Assembly (NCBI GenBank): GCA_945932505.1
Contig: CAMEQB010000003.1
Location: 1-42,203, forward strand
Origin: an uncultured Spirochaetales bacterium
GTDB taxonomy: Bacteria > Spirochaetota > Spirochaetia > Sphaerochaetales > Sphaerochaetaceae
Direction of reading: 5' to 3'
Length of the DNA stretch: 42,203 nucleotides
In this document: positions 17,451-27,183 of the stretch, piece by piece
Position numbering within the stretch: the stretch's first letter is position 1
Layout: each line of letters opens with the position of its first letter
The notes under the pieces: generated by a model
The model's database searches: none
What the model was told of the DNA's origin: nothing
The model's input: the letters and a program-made list of their open reading frames with translations, nothing else
Translations under genes and position numbers: made by a program

Positions 17451-19438
17451 AGGGCCTTGACATCCTCCATTGTCACCAAATACTTCTTTCCATCCATCAC
17501 TATCGTGTATTCGTCATCATTTCTTTCGATTCTTACATCAGTATTCTCAGGCGCTATGGCAGTCACAAAGGAGAATGGTGCCTTACCGTTATAAGAGAGA
17601 GTAAGCTGAGGACGAGGAACCTTTACAGGATATCCATAGCTGATCCATCCACCTTTTGGTTCCAAAGATCCGGAAAGGATACTTGGTGTCATATCCACAG
17701 ATGAAGAATATACTTGACTGAACTTTGTTCCTTTAAGGGTCTCAAAAGATGCACCCTCTTTTACTAAATCGAGTTTTCCTCTTTCATAGTTGAACATAAT
17801 TCTAAAGTCATGATCCTCTTCCCCTTCTCCTTGGACAAAGTCAGCTATGATGGCGACACTTTGAGGAAGGAGTATAAGCTTTCTTCTATGGAACACAGGG
17901 TCATTAAGATAGCAGTATGCATTGTGACTCATGTCTACAAGAGAATACTCGTCATTGACAGTAAACTCATTGCACATGCTTCTTACACCTCTTACTCTAT
18001 CCACACCTGGAATCGCACCCATTTCATGGTTATCGACAAAAAGAGTGTTATGGGCCAATGAGGAGCAGAAATACTCTCTCCAATCTCTCCAAATAGAAGA
18101 GCGGTAAATAAATCTGCCGCTGTCAGTGAGAATGTCCTCTCCTTTAAGTGTAAGCTCTACATGCCCCACATCATTATGAGAATGAGTGCTTCTCTCGCCT
18201 CTCTCCAACCCTGTACCGAAAATAAGGGCGTAATCGCTGTCGTCATTCCAACCGGAACGAAGTACATGAATACCCTCCGGATATGAATAGTCAAGCTTTT
18301 CAGGAGCCTTCCCTTCTTTCCTCAGAGAAGCAAAATAAAGGAATTCTTCATCTCCTGAAAGCTTATACATCCAAGAAAAGAATGCCCTCAGTTCATTCTC
18401 ATCTTCCGGGAAGAAGGAGAGGTTCATACCTTCATAGATTGATGTATCGGATCTTCTTGTATAGAGGTCGTCTCTATCTGCGTCCCCGATCATTGGGGTG
18501 GACAAGTCTGGTTTGATCAAACTGATTACATACTTAGCTCCTCTCAAAAGAAGATCTTTTGCGTAAGTAGGAACTGTATATCCATTTATTCTTGCTATTT
18601 CTATAGCCTGCATAAATGCAATCACGGCAACCAAATGGTAGATAGGAGTCCTCTCCATATGGATTCCGTCATTGGAGAAGCAATACATTATTTCATGGGT
18701 GACTCGTCTCCATCCTGTTTTTCTCCACTCTTCTGCTTCTTTGAATTCAGGGAACATGACACCGATTTGATAGAGTGCACTGGTCTCCATACTCAGCCAG
18801 TTCGAGGACCTGTCATGATTTGAATAGTGACCCATCAAAAATTTGGCATGATCTCTAATAGAAAGAAGGAAAGAAGCCATGTCATCTTCGCTCCATATGT
18901 CACTCTTTCTAAAGACTTCGAAACATGGAAGCCAAGTAGTATATATTCTAATACCACTCTCTATAGTTCTCCAAGCGTGTCCTGGAAATGGTGTCTTCAC
19001 CTCAAAGGTGTGGTCGTCGATATACTTCTCCGCTGGCCAAGCTTCAATAAACTGGTGCATTTCATGAAGAAACTCTTTTGTATACTTCTCATCGTTTGTC
19101 AAGGCATAAGCTCTAGCCAAGCTCTGCCAGTAGATGGTCCTGAAAAGTGACCATGACCACTCATTGTCACGGCTGGTTTCGGTTGTAGGATTAAAACGAT
19201 AATCAATTTCACCAGGAAACTTCCAACCAAAAATATCATGGTTCATTACTTTTTCAGCTTCTTCGATGATAATGCTGTCATTCATCCAATCAGCTTTTTC
19301 AGCATCAAAGAGATATTTTGGATCTTTTCTAGTCCTAAAATGATTAATTACTTCCTTGCCGGTAAGTTTTTCATTAAATTTCGTCTCATCCATTAAGGCA
19401 ATGAGCTCTGCCATCTTATCCATTTTCTTTTCTCCCAT
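17447..19438 (-). CDS. Heparinase II/III-family protein (putative polysaccharide lyase), no signal peptide
   Basis: WRTIESGIRIYTTWLP, NWLSMETSALYQIGVMFPEF, THSHNDVGHVELTLKGEDILTDSGRFIY, SLAHNTLFVDNHEM. Confidence 0.82.
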   Translation of the reverse strand: MGEKKMDKMAELIALMDETKFNEKLTGKEVINHFRTRKDPKYLFDAEKADWMNDSIIIEEAEKVMNHDIFGWKFPGEIDYRFNPTTETSRDNEWSWSLFRTIYWQSLARAYALTNDEKYTKEFLHEMHQFIEAWPAEKYIDDHTFEVKTPFPGHAWRTIESGIRIYTTWLPCFEVFRKSDIWSEDDMASFLLSIRDHAKFLMGHYSNHDRSSNWLSMETSALYQIGVMFPEFKEAEEWRKTGWRRVTHEIMYCFSNDGIHMERTPIYHLVAVIAFMQAIEIARINGYTVPTYAKDLLLRGAKYVISLIKPDLSTPMIGDADRDDLYTRRSDTSIYEGMNLSFFPEDENELRAFFSWMYKLSGDEEFLYFASLRKEGKAPEKLDYSYPEGIHVLRSGWNDDSDYALIFGTGLERGERSTHSHNDVGHVELTLKGEDILTDSGRFIYRSSIWRDWREYFCSSLAHNTLFVDNHEMGAIPGVDRVRGVRSMCNEFTVNDEYSLVDMSHNAYCYLNDPVFHRRKLILLPQSVAIIADFVQGEGEEDHDFRIMFNYERGKLDLVKEGASFETLKGTKFSQVYSSSVDMTPSILSGSLEPKGGWISYGYPVKVPRPQLTLSYNGKAPFSFVTAIAPENTDVRIERNDDEYTIVMDGKKYLVTMEDVKAL

Positions 19439-19447
19439 CCATACTTG

Positions 19448-19469
19448 AAGGGGGGATCTCTCCCCCCTT
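19448..19469 (-). other. Strong intercistronic hairpin between SBP and heparinase genes
   Basis: AAGGGGGGA-GAGA-TCCCCCCTT perfect 9-bp stem, tetraloop; no T-run downstream on the minus strand. Confidence 0.7.
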
Positions 19470-19485
19470 TATCGGTCTCAAACCA

Positions 19486-21063
19486 TTACTTTGACATATA
19501 TCTGTCGTAAGCAGCCTGCTTGATTTCAATTGCTCTTTCGATTCCGAATGCCTTGATCTGCTTGACATAGTTGTCGAATTCAGAGATTGGGAGAGCTCCT
19601 GTAATAAACTTAGCTTCCATCTCTTCAGCATATGTGTTGACATTGTTAATGATCTTAGCAATCTCAGATGCTTCTTCAGATGTATGTGTGACTGTAGGCA
19701 TGATGTACTTGCCGTAGTCTGTCTGCTTCCAGAGGTTAATGGCATCCTGAAGTTCAGGAAGGTCATAGTACTGCTCCAGATATCTTGGATCCTGAACAAA
19801 TGGTCCTGATACACTTGCTCTTGTGTAGAGACACATAGCCTGTGAAAGAGGAAGATCAGGGTTGTTCATGATGACATCTGTATATGTCGGATATCCATCT
19901 ACCATTTCATATGTAACACCTTCGATACCGAAGTTTGCAAGGAGGTGTCCTTCTTCTGAGAAGTTATAGTCCAAAAGTCTTGCAGCAGCTTCAATGTTCT
20001 TGCAGGATGTGCTGATAGCTGCAGATGTACCTGAAGCGTCATAGATGCTGTTCATCTTTGCAAACTTGCTATATCTATCCTTTTCAGGAGAGATTGGGCG
20101 AGCAGATACCATCTTTACTGATGGGTCTTCTTTCTGGAGAGCAGGAAGCCATGTTCCGATTCCACTTGCACCAGGAGCATAACAACCAGCGACGAGGTTG
20201 TTAAGAACCTTGACACCGAGGCTCTTCTTGTCAACAGAGAGGTAATCGTTATCCAAGAGGCCTTCTGAATAGAGCTTATTTGCAAATGCAAGATACTCTC
20301 TTCTGTTCTCTTCGATTCTTCCATACTTTACAACGCCATCTTCTACATAGAAGTCATCCCAGCTGTCGAAACCAGGAGCGAGGACTCTGGAGATGTGGTC
20401 TTTTCTGATACAGAGAGGAATCTCTACACCGATGTTTTTAAGAGCGACAAGAGCTGTATAGAGTTCATCTGGAGTTGATGGAATGTAGTCGATTCCAGCC
20501 TTCTCCAAGAGGTCTGTTCTCCATACCCAACCTTCTGAGAAGATAAGGTTGTTGTTCTCGTAGCTTTCGCCTCTGAGGAATGGGAATACATAGTATGTTC
20601 CGTCATCTGTGCTGATCATCTTCTTGATATCTGGGTGAGACTCCAAGAATGCTGTGATATTCGGGCAGTACTTCTCAAAAATATCGTTGAGAGGAATGAT
20701 TACTCCGTCGTCGATTGCAGCCTGAGGTCCACCTGGATAAGCTGTCCACTTATACTCGATGATATCTGGATAATCACCAGAAGCGATGAGAATGTTAAAT
20801 CCTTCGGAAAGAACACCATCGTTTGCAGCAGATACATGCTGGAATTCGATATCGGTGTTGGTGCGCTTCATAACTTCCTTCCAGTACTCTGTCTGGGAGA
20901 AATCCTGAGCTACAGCAGAAATATTTGGGTTCAATGGTGCCCAATATGTAAGCTTGTCTGCCTTTGAAGAATCAGAAGACGAATTTGATTCACTTGTGCC
21001 CTGTGCAAATACAGGAACAGCAAGCATCAATACAGCAAGCATAAATACTAAAGCTTTTTTCAT
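19486..21063 (-). CDS. Extracellular/periplasmic solute-binding protein (LipO/family 1 type) of a carbohydrate ABC transporter
   Basis: Signal peptide MKKALVFMLAVLMLAVPVFAQG (no lipobox Cys); large SBP, same operon as two permeases. Confidence 0.85.
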   Translation of the reverse strand: MKKALVFMLAVLMLAVPVFAQGTSESNSSSDSSKADKLTYWAPLNPNISAVAQDFSQTEYWKEVMKRTNTDIEFQHVSAANDGVLSEGFNILIASGDYPDIIEYKWTAYPGGPQAAIDDGVIIPLNDIFEKYCPNITAFLESHPDIKKMISTDDGTYYVFPFLRGESYENNNLIFSEGWVWRTDLLEKAGIDYIPSTPDELYTALVALKNIGVEIPLCIRKDHISRVLAPGFDSWDDFYVEDGVVKYGRIEENRREYLAFANKLYSEGLLDNDYLSVDKKSLGVKVLNNLVAGCYAPGASGIGTWLPALQKEDPSVKMVSARPISPEKDRYSKFAKMNSIYDASGTSAAISTSCKNIEAAARLLDYNFSEEGHLLANFGIEGVTYEMVDGYPTYTDVIMNNPDLPLSQAMCLYTRASVSGPFVQDPRYLEQYYDLPELQDAINLWKQTDYGKYIMPTVTHTSEEASEIAKIINNVNTYAEEMEAKFITGALPISEFDNYVKQIKAFGIERAIEIKQAAYDRYMSK

Positions 21064-21104
21064 AAGCTCCTCCTTTTAAATAAGGGTTTTCACCCTGTAA
21101 ATCC

Positions 21105-22232
21105 TTAATTATTGGGCAAAGCCCACTTTTCATAGAGAGAAAGAAACTCTTCTCCCAAACCACTGATGGAGTAATATCCATCTCCATCCTCTGTCTTTTT
21201 ATATTCAGCATCGTATCGAAGGAACACAGGTAGTTTCTCTGTCTCCAACACAACACCGATATGTCCAATGCTGCTCTTTAATGTCACAGCTGGTCTTGTT
21301 CCATTCTTTACTGCTTCCACAGAAGCATAAAATTTCTCCAGTCTATCCCCTTTGTCCACACCAGACAGATCCTCGATTCTTCCATCATTCCAATAGATAG
21401 AGAAATTATCGTCGGAGCCCTTTATTACAGCATTCTCAAACTCCATCTCCATCACTGGGCCTATTTTCTTTTCATCTAAAGAATGAGAAGTATAGAAGTA
21501 GAGAGGGATGTCTTCTGTCGTTGTAATCTTTACTGCAGCACTATCAAAGTTTTCGATGCTTGGACGTGCTTTGTATAAAGTCCCATCGACTTTTGAACAC
21601 TCTCCTGCACTTTCAATGTCTTTCCCCAAGAGATATAACATTACCTGCACTTGGTGGGCACAAGCGTTGGAAAGAGGGCTGTCAAATACATATTCGCCAT
21701 GACAACTCAGTTTTCCAGCCCAACCAGTTCGGGAATAGTATTTATCTCCTCTTCTCATCATTCTCAGGGCCTTCATTCTTCTACACTTTCCAAAGTCTCC
21801 AGAGATGATTCTTTTCTTGATAGCCTGGATATCGAGAGCAAAACATAGCTGATAGCCAACAGCTACAAATAACCCCGTCTCCCTCTCTTTATCCATAAGT
21901 GCATTCATTCTTTCTCTCGAAATGGTTACAGGTTTTTCACATAAAACATTGGAACCATTTTCAAGTGCTGTCATGATATACGCATAATGAGTGTGTATAG
22001 GAGAAGAGATGACTGTAAGATCAGCTTTTCCGCCCTTCAGAAAAAACGCATCGGGAGAAGAGAAAATAGGAATATTTCTCTTTTCTATCTCTTCTTTATA
22101 TGGAGATTTTGAAATAAAGGGATCTACGACGCCAACCAAAGAATAACACTCAGATGGTTTTTCCAAGGATTCTTTGATATAGTTCTCGCCATATCCACCT
22201 ATTCCAACTAGTAGAACCTTTACACTCTCCAT
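21105..22232 (-). CDS. Gfo/Idh/MocA-family oxidoreductase
   Basis: VKVLLVGIGGYGENYIKESL, VISSPIHTHYAYIMTALENGSNVLCEKPVTIS. Confidence 0.88.
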   Translation of the reverse strand: MESVKVLLVGIGGYGENYIKESLEKPSECYSLVGVVDPFISKSPYKEEIEKRNIPIFSSPDAFFLKGGKADLTVISSPIHTHYAYIMTALENGSNVLCEKPVTISRERMNALMDKERETGLFVAVGYQLCFALDIQAIKKRIISGDFGKCRRMKALRMMRRGDKYYSRTGWAGKLSCHGEYVFDSPLSNACAHQVQVMLYLLGKDIESAGECSKVDGTLYKARPSIENFDSAAVKITTTEDIPLYFYTSHSLDEKKIGPVMEMEFENAVIKGSDDNFSIYWNDGRIEDLSGVDKGDRLEKFYASVEAVKNGTRPAVTLKSSIGHIGVVLETEKLPVFLRYDAEYKKTEDGDGYYSISGLGEEFLSLYEKWALPNN

Positions 22233-22235
22233 TTC

Positions 22236-23465
22236 TCAATCCTCCTGAAAAGCAGACTTCAAGATTCCTTTCTTATCTACATACAAAGCTTTTGTAGGGC
22301 ATACCTGGAAACAGTAACCGCAACCAATACAGTCACTGCCTTTCACAGCTTTTCTATCCTCAACCTTTACGCCACCATAGAAGCAGACGTCTTCACATCT
22401 TGAGCAGCCAATGCACTTTGATGTATCGACTTGAGCGTTTTTATATGCTTCTCCAAGCTTATTCTGTCTCTTCTTTGCAAACTCTGGAGTCATGTTAAAG
22501 AGTTGGAGAGCCTCACCTTTAAGATCAGATATGGATTTATATCCATGGTCATCCATCCACTTCTCTGTTTCTCTTATGACTCTTCCACACTGTCCTATTC
22601 CACCGGCACAAGCCAAAGCTCCCAACTGTACCATCTCAGCGCCACTCATAATATATCTAAGAGCCTGGTCATATGAGAAAACTCCACCACCGGCATACAT
22701 TGGAATCGTGTATCCCTTACTTCTTGCCTCGGCAATAACATAACTTACGATAGGCTGAGCCTGTGTCCCACCATATCCAGCACCTGGACGAGCTTCCGTT
22801 GTCTGCCAATCGAGGTCAAAATAGAATCCTTTCCATCTAGCTGTAGGACCTACAGCTGTAGCACCTGCAGAAGCTGCATTTCTGATTGCAGTGAGGGTAT
22901 CACAATTCTCTACGGCCAGCTTTACCATAATCGGAGTATTTGGAACAACTTCCCGAATCATTTTTGTACAAGAATAAACCAGTTCGTAGTAGTTGAACTG
23001 TCTGTTGCCTGCAACTGCAACGCCTGGAGTATTGAAGTGAAGTTCCAATGCGTCCGCTCCAGCAAGTACCAGCTCCTTTGCCTGTTTTTTCCAGTTCTCT
23101 CGCCAGTCTCCACCTTTTACTATGTCGCTATAGTGGCCTACAGACACCCAGAGCTTTATATCGCGGCTCATCTCATCTCTTGCTTTCTTTACCTCTTCTG
23201 CATATTTTTCCAAGGAATCCATAGGGTCTGAAATCTGAGTTCCCACAGCATGGCTATGAAAAGCCTGCTTTCCTTTATACATTGCTTCTGCATCAGGATA
23301 TATAAAGCTGCCACCTCCCATTCCATGGCCGAAATTACGCATTGTAACGGCACCTGGGAGACATTTTGCACTTTTCAAAACATTCTCTGCACCTCTAGTA
23401 GCAGGGGATGATGCTATTACAAAAGGATTAGCCATTCCTAATTCTTCTACTCTCATATCAGCCAT
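22236..23465 (-). CDS. Dihydropyrimidine dehydrogenase PreA-like / dihydroorotate dehydrogenase-like protein with C-terminal 2x[4Fe-4S] ferredoxin domain
   Basis: MRVEELGMANPFVIASSPATRGAENVLKSAKCLPGAVTMRNF; CIGCSRCEDVC and CIGCGYCFQVCP. Start at 23465 (GAGGAAAAG SD) preferred over 23525. Confidence 0.85.
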   Translation of the reverse strand: MADMRVEELGMANPFVIASSPATRGAENVLKSAKCLPGAVTMRNFGHGMGGGSFIYPDAEAMYKGKQAFHSHAVGTQISDPMDSLEKYAEEVKKARDEMSRDIKLWVSVGHYSDIVKGGDWRENWKKQAKELVLAGADALELHFNTPGVAVAGNRQFNYYELVYSCTKMIREVVPNTPIMVKLAVENCDTLTAIRNAASAGATAVGPTARWKGFYFDLDWQTTEARPGAGYGGTQAQPIVSYVIAEARSKGYTIPMYAGGGVFSYDQALRYIMSGAEMVQLGALACAGGIGQCGRVIRETEKWMDDHGYKSISDLKGEALQLFNMTPEFAKKRQNKLGEAYKNAQVDTSKCIGCSRCEDVCFYGGVKVEDRKAVKGSDCIGCGYCFQVCPTKALYVDKKGILKSAFQED

Positions 23466-24210
23466 TTTCTTTTCCTCCATTGATCCAAGAAAGAAGTGTT
23501 TCAGCATCTTTCTTGAACTGATCAATACTGTTGTCTTTTACAAATTCAAGTAAGAGATAACGATTCCCCGTCATTCTCCCCATGTATTTCTTCCAATCCT
23601 CTTTTCCTTCCATAAGAGGTCTTCTTCCACTTTCGTCCCAGTAATAGACATGAATATTTGTTATCCAGGATAGAGCCTTCTCTATACCTTCCGCCCTATA
23701 CTCAACGCTTTGGTTTGGGGTCGGCTGCCAAAAGCAACCGAAGTTTGGTTCATTCACAGAGTGAAGAAATCTAAGAGCACTCTCGTTGGAATCAGTGACA
23801 GTATTTCTATGCCACTCAAGAGACACCCTGATATTCTTCTCGTTTGCCATGAGAGAAACCTTCTTCGCTTCATCGATAAGAGTTTTCCACTCTATTCCAT
23901 CAATTTCTTTGGAAGCTTTAGTTCCTCCCCAGATTCTTATGTTTTTCGCCCCCATTTTCTCAGCAGCATTTAAAGAAGTGGAAAAATCCATATTCTGTCC
24001 AAGTCTGAAATATGAGCCGTAGGATGCTATCTCCAAACCCTTTCTTCTTGTCTTATTCCCTATTTCTTCTACAAGTCCCAAATCCAAAGGGTTAAAGTGA
24101 TGGTTCTCACTCCACTCTATTGCTTTGAGACCAGAAGAAAGCGCAAGGTCGATCACTTCGTCCACACTTCTTTCTTTAAAAGTTGCACTGACAATGCCTG
24201 GAATAAACAT
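23458..24210 (-). CDS. Sugar phosphate isomerase/epimerase-like TIM-barrel protein
   Basis: EVIDLALSSGLKAIEWSENHHF; GAKNIRIWGG; IRVSLEWHRNTVTDSNESALRFL. Confidence 0.8.
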   Translation of the reverse strand: MFIPGIVSATFKERSVDEVIDLALSSGLKAIEWSENHHFNPLDLGLVEEIGNKTRRKGLEIASYGSYFRLGQNMDFSTSLNAAEKMGAKNIRIWGGTKASKEIDGIEWKTLIDEAKKVSLMANEKNIRVSLEWHRNTVTDSNESALRFLHSVNEPNFGCFWQPTPNQSVEYRAEGIEKALSWITNIHVYYWDESGRRPLMEGKEDWKKYMGRMTGNRYLLLEFVKDNSIDQFKKDAETLLSWINGGKENG

Positions 24211-24211
24211 A

Positions 24212-25210
24212 TTACAGCTCCAATACCTTCTTCCAAACTTCTTCGTCTACAAATATTCCTTTCTCCATAGACTCTTTTCTAGTCTTCTTCATTCCATCTC
24301 CAGGAGCATGCACTGGATGCGCTTCATCCATAGGAATGGAAGATCTGAGATCTTCAAGAGTCTTTTCAATCTCTTCATCTATTCTTTCCCTATCTGGGAA
24401 ACGAGAAAGATCTATAGCTAAGAAGAACTGTGAAAGAGAAGTCTCTGTATCAAGTTCCCCCACGCCTCTGGAAGTTCTTCCGCCAGCAACAGAAGATGCA
24501 ATCAGATCCAAAAGGAGTGAAAGACCTGATCCCTTCCAGAAGCCTATTGGGAATACTTGATGAGTCTCCAGTATCTCTTCTGGTTTTCTAGTCACCTCTC
24601 CCCTGATGTTGTATCCACCATCTACAGGAGTATCTTTTCCCTCCATCTTAAGTTTTTCCAACTTTCCGTAGGAGAACATTGACATAGCGACATCAAGAAT
24701 TACAGGGTTATCTTTATGAGGAACTGCAAGAACAATAGGATTATTTCCAAGTTTTGCATCTTTTCCTCCCCAAGCAGGCATATTTGGAACAGTGTTTGTC
24801 CAAAGAATAGCGATACAGTCTTTGTCTGTAGCCTGGATTCCATAGTTGCCTGGTCTCATCCAATGGTTTGTGTTGGATAATCCTACTACACCCACAGTGT
24901 TTTCTTTTGCCAGCTCTATGGCTCTCTCCATACACATATAGGCATTAAGGTTACCCGGGCCTTTCTGTCCATCCCAACGTTCAAGGGCACCAAAGGATGC
25001 TGTCTTCACGGCTCTCTTTGTTACATCTACACTTCCGTTCTCAATAGACTTGATAAACTTCGGAAATCTATTGAGGCCATGTGTATAGACGCCATCTCGG
25101 GAAGCATCTGTAAATAGCTTTGCCGAAAGCTCTGCATCTTTGCCTTCTATTCCGTACTTATTTAAGACACGGATAAACTCTTTATACATTTCTTCATAAC
25201 TGACTCTCAT
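24212..25210 (-). CDS. Malate/L-lactate dehydrogenase family (YiaK/2,3-diketo-L-gulonate reductase-like)
   Basis: DGVYTHGLNRFPKFIKSIENG, VVGLSNTNHWMRPGNYGIQATDKDCIAILWTNT, GNNPIVLAVPHKDNPVILDVAMSMFSYGKLE, GFWKGSGLSLLLDLIAS. Confidence 0.92.
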   Translation of the reverse strand: MRVSYEEMYKEFIRVLNKYGIEGKDAELSAKLFTDASRDGVYTHGLNRFPKFIKSIENGSVDVTKRAVKTASFGALERWDGQKGPGNLNAYMCMERAIELAKENTVGVVGLSNTNHWMRPGNYGIQATDKDCIAILWTNTVPNMPAWGGKDAKLGNNPIVLAVPHKDNPVILDVAMSMFSYGKLEKLKMEGKDTPVDGGYNIRGEVTRKPEEILETHQVFPIGFWKGSGLSLLLDLIASSVAGGRTSRGVGELDTETSLSQFFLAIDLSRFPDRERIDEEIEKTLEDLRSSIPMDEAHPVHAPGDGMKKTRKESMEKGIFVDEEVWKKVLEL

Positions 25211-25213
25211 AGA

Positions 25214-26143
25214 TCACCCCTTTACTGCGCCAACCATGACGCCTTTTACGAAATATCTCTGCAAGAATGGATAAATACAAAGGATAGGCACTGTAGCAAC
25301 AACGATTGTTGCGTACTTGATAGTATCAGAAGCCATTGCCAGAGCATCGATTCCACCAGTTGATGCAGTCTCATCCTGGATAAGGATTTCTCTCAAAATA
25401 AGCTGCAGAGGATACTGGCTCTTCTTTCTAAGGAAGATCATGGCATTGAACCAGCTGTTCCAGTGATAGACAGCATAATAGAGTGTGATTACTGCGATTG
25501 TAGCCTTTGTAAGTGGAGCCATGATCGAGAAGAGGGTTCTTACATGTCCAGCTCCATCTATCATTGCAGACTCTGGTAGAGAATCAGGGACACTGGCCAT
25601 TGCCGTCCTCATGACAATAAGATTGAAGGTGTTGATAGCAACAGGGAATATCAAAGACCAGACCTTTCCTGTAAGTTTCAATGAGTGTACTACAAGATAG
25701 AATGGAATTGTTCCACCCTGGAAATACATGGTAAATACAATCATCAAAGTAAAGAACTTCACCAACATAGCATTCTTTCTAGACAAAACATAAGCCCCGA
25801 TAAGAGTCAAAACTATGTTTAAAGATGTTCCTACCACAACGATGAAGATAGTATTCATGTATCCAGTTACGATATTAGGGTTCTTAGCTACATATTGATA
25901 AGCCACAAGAGTTGGCTTGATAGGCCTTAAAAAGAGTCCCTGATGCTTCATTACTTCTACAGGATCAGAGAAAGAAGCAAACACAATATTCAGGACAGGA
26001 AGAAGTATTGCAAGGCACAACAATCCACAAAGGACTATGTTTACTATCTGGAATATATTCTCACCTACAGATCTTTTGACTTTCTTTGATTTTATAACAA
26101 CTGATGTATTTTTATTCTTCATACCTTCCTCCTCTATTACCAT
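25214..26143 (-). CDS. Carbohydrate ABC transporter permease (LplC-like)
   Basis: MTMYFQGGTIPFYLVVHSLKLTGKVWSLIFPVAINTFNLIVMRTAMASVPDSLPESAMIDGAGH (EAA motif). Confidence 0.93.
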   Translation of the reverse strand: MVIEEEGMKNKNTSVVIKSKKVKRSVGENIFQIVNIVLCGLLCLAILLPVLNIVFASFSDPVEVMKHQGLFLRPIKPTLVAYQYVAKNPNIVTGYMNTIFIVVVGTSLNIVLTLIGAYVLSRKNAMLVKFFTLMIVFTMYFQGGTIPFYLVVHSLKLTGKVWSLIFPVAINTFNLIVMRTAMASVPDSLPESAMIDGAGHVRTLFSIMAPLTKATIAVITLYYAVYHWNSWFNAMIFLRKKSQYPLQLILREILIQDETASTGGIDALAMASDTIKYATIVVATVPILCIYPFLQRYFVKGVMVGAVKG

Positions 26144-27096
26144 AGACCGCTGCCACTTACCTTTTGGCTAATCTTGTTGGTTGCCCATACAAGAGCGAAG
26201 GAAACAACGGAGTTAAAGAGACCTACAGCTGTGGAATATGACCAGTTCATATTCAAAAGACCTTCTCTGTAGACATATGTGCTGATTACGTCCGCCACTT
26301 CATATGTAAGCGGGTTGTACATCAAAAGAATCTTCTCATATCCGACGTTAAATGACTTTCCAACCTGGAGAATCAACATGACGACGATTGTAGGAAGGAG
26401 ACAAGGAAGTGTTACGCTGGTCAGCTGTCTGAACTTTCCAGCTCCATCGATCTTAGCAGCTTCATATAACTCTGCATCGATGGCAAGAAGAGCAGACAGA
26501 TAGATAATTGAGTTCCATCCGATATTCTGCCAAATACCGGAAATGACATAGAGAGGAAGGAAGTATTTTGGTTCATTGAGCATTGTCACTTTCTTAAAAC
26601 CAAAATGGGATAGGAAGCTTACAATTGCTCCGTCTCTACTTGTAAGATCCATCATAATGGAGACGATGACGACAATAGAGATGAAGTGAGGGATATAGGA
26701 GATTGTCTGGACGATTCTGGAATATGCCTTACTTCTGAGCTCTGAAATCAAAAGAGCAAGAATGATAGGCATAGGGAAGGAGAAAATAAGATTTGTTACA
26801 GAAATCTTAATGGTGTTTAGAAGGACTCTTTTGAAGAAGGGATTAGTAAAGAAGTCCTTAAAGTTTTTTAGTCCTACCCAAGGGGACTTAAAGAAACCCT
26901 TACTTGGTTTATACTCTTTGAAACTTATGATAAGTCCCATCATAGGACCATATTGGAAAACAATATAGAATACCAATACAGGGATAAAAAGAGCATAGAG
27001 AGTCTTATTTCTCTGCCAATCTTTTTTCCATAAGTATCCTCTTGAAACTGTAGGAACTGTTACATCGGAAACAGTCGCCTGACCTTTTCTTTTCAT
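26137..27096 (-). CDS. Carbohydrate ABC transporter permease (LplB-like)
   Basis: KTLYALFIPVLVFYIVFQYGPMMGLIISFKEYKPSKGFFKSPWVGLKNF; ELYEAAKIDGAGKFRQLTSVTLP. Confidence 0.93.
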   Translation of the reverse strand: MKRKGQATVSDVTVPTVSRGYLWKKDWQRNKTLYALFIPVLVFYIVFQYGPMMGLIISFKEYKPSKGFFKSPWVGLKNFKDFFTNPFFKRVLLNTIKISVTNLIFSFPMPIILALLISELRSKAYSRIVQTISYIPHFISIVVIVSIMMDLTSRDGAIVSFLSHFGFKKVTMLNEPKYFLPLYVISGIWQNIGWNSIIYLSALLAIDAELYEAAKIDGAGKFRQLTSVTLPCLLPTIVVMLILQVGKSFNVGYEKILLMYNPLTYEVADVISTYVYREGLLNMNWSYSTAVGLFNSVVSFALVWATNKISQKVSGSGLW

Positions 27097-27155
27097 GAAA
27101 AGCTCCTCCCTTTTTTATGTTCTCGATTATCAGTCAGTGTTTCTGTTCGGTAAAC

Positions 27156-27183
27156 TGACAGAACAAAAAGAGAAGTGACAGAA
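27156..27183. promoter_or_regulatory. Candidate AraC-family operator in the divergent GH43/permease intergenic region
   Basis: Direct repeat TGACAGAA at 27156-27163 and 27176-27183 (20-bp period), in the 275-bp divergent intergenic region. Confidence 0.4.

Noticed and set aside
20115-20324. Out-of-frame ORFs inside the SBP gene
   Set aside because: Overlap a strongly supported CDS in another frame; no independent evidence.
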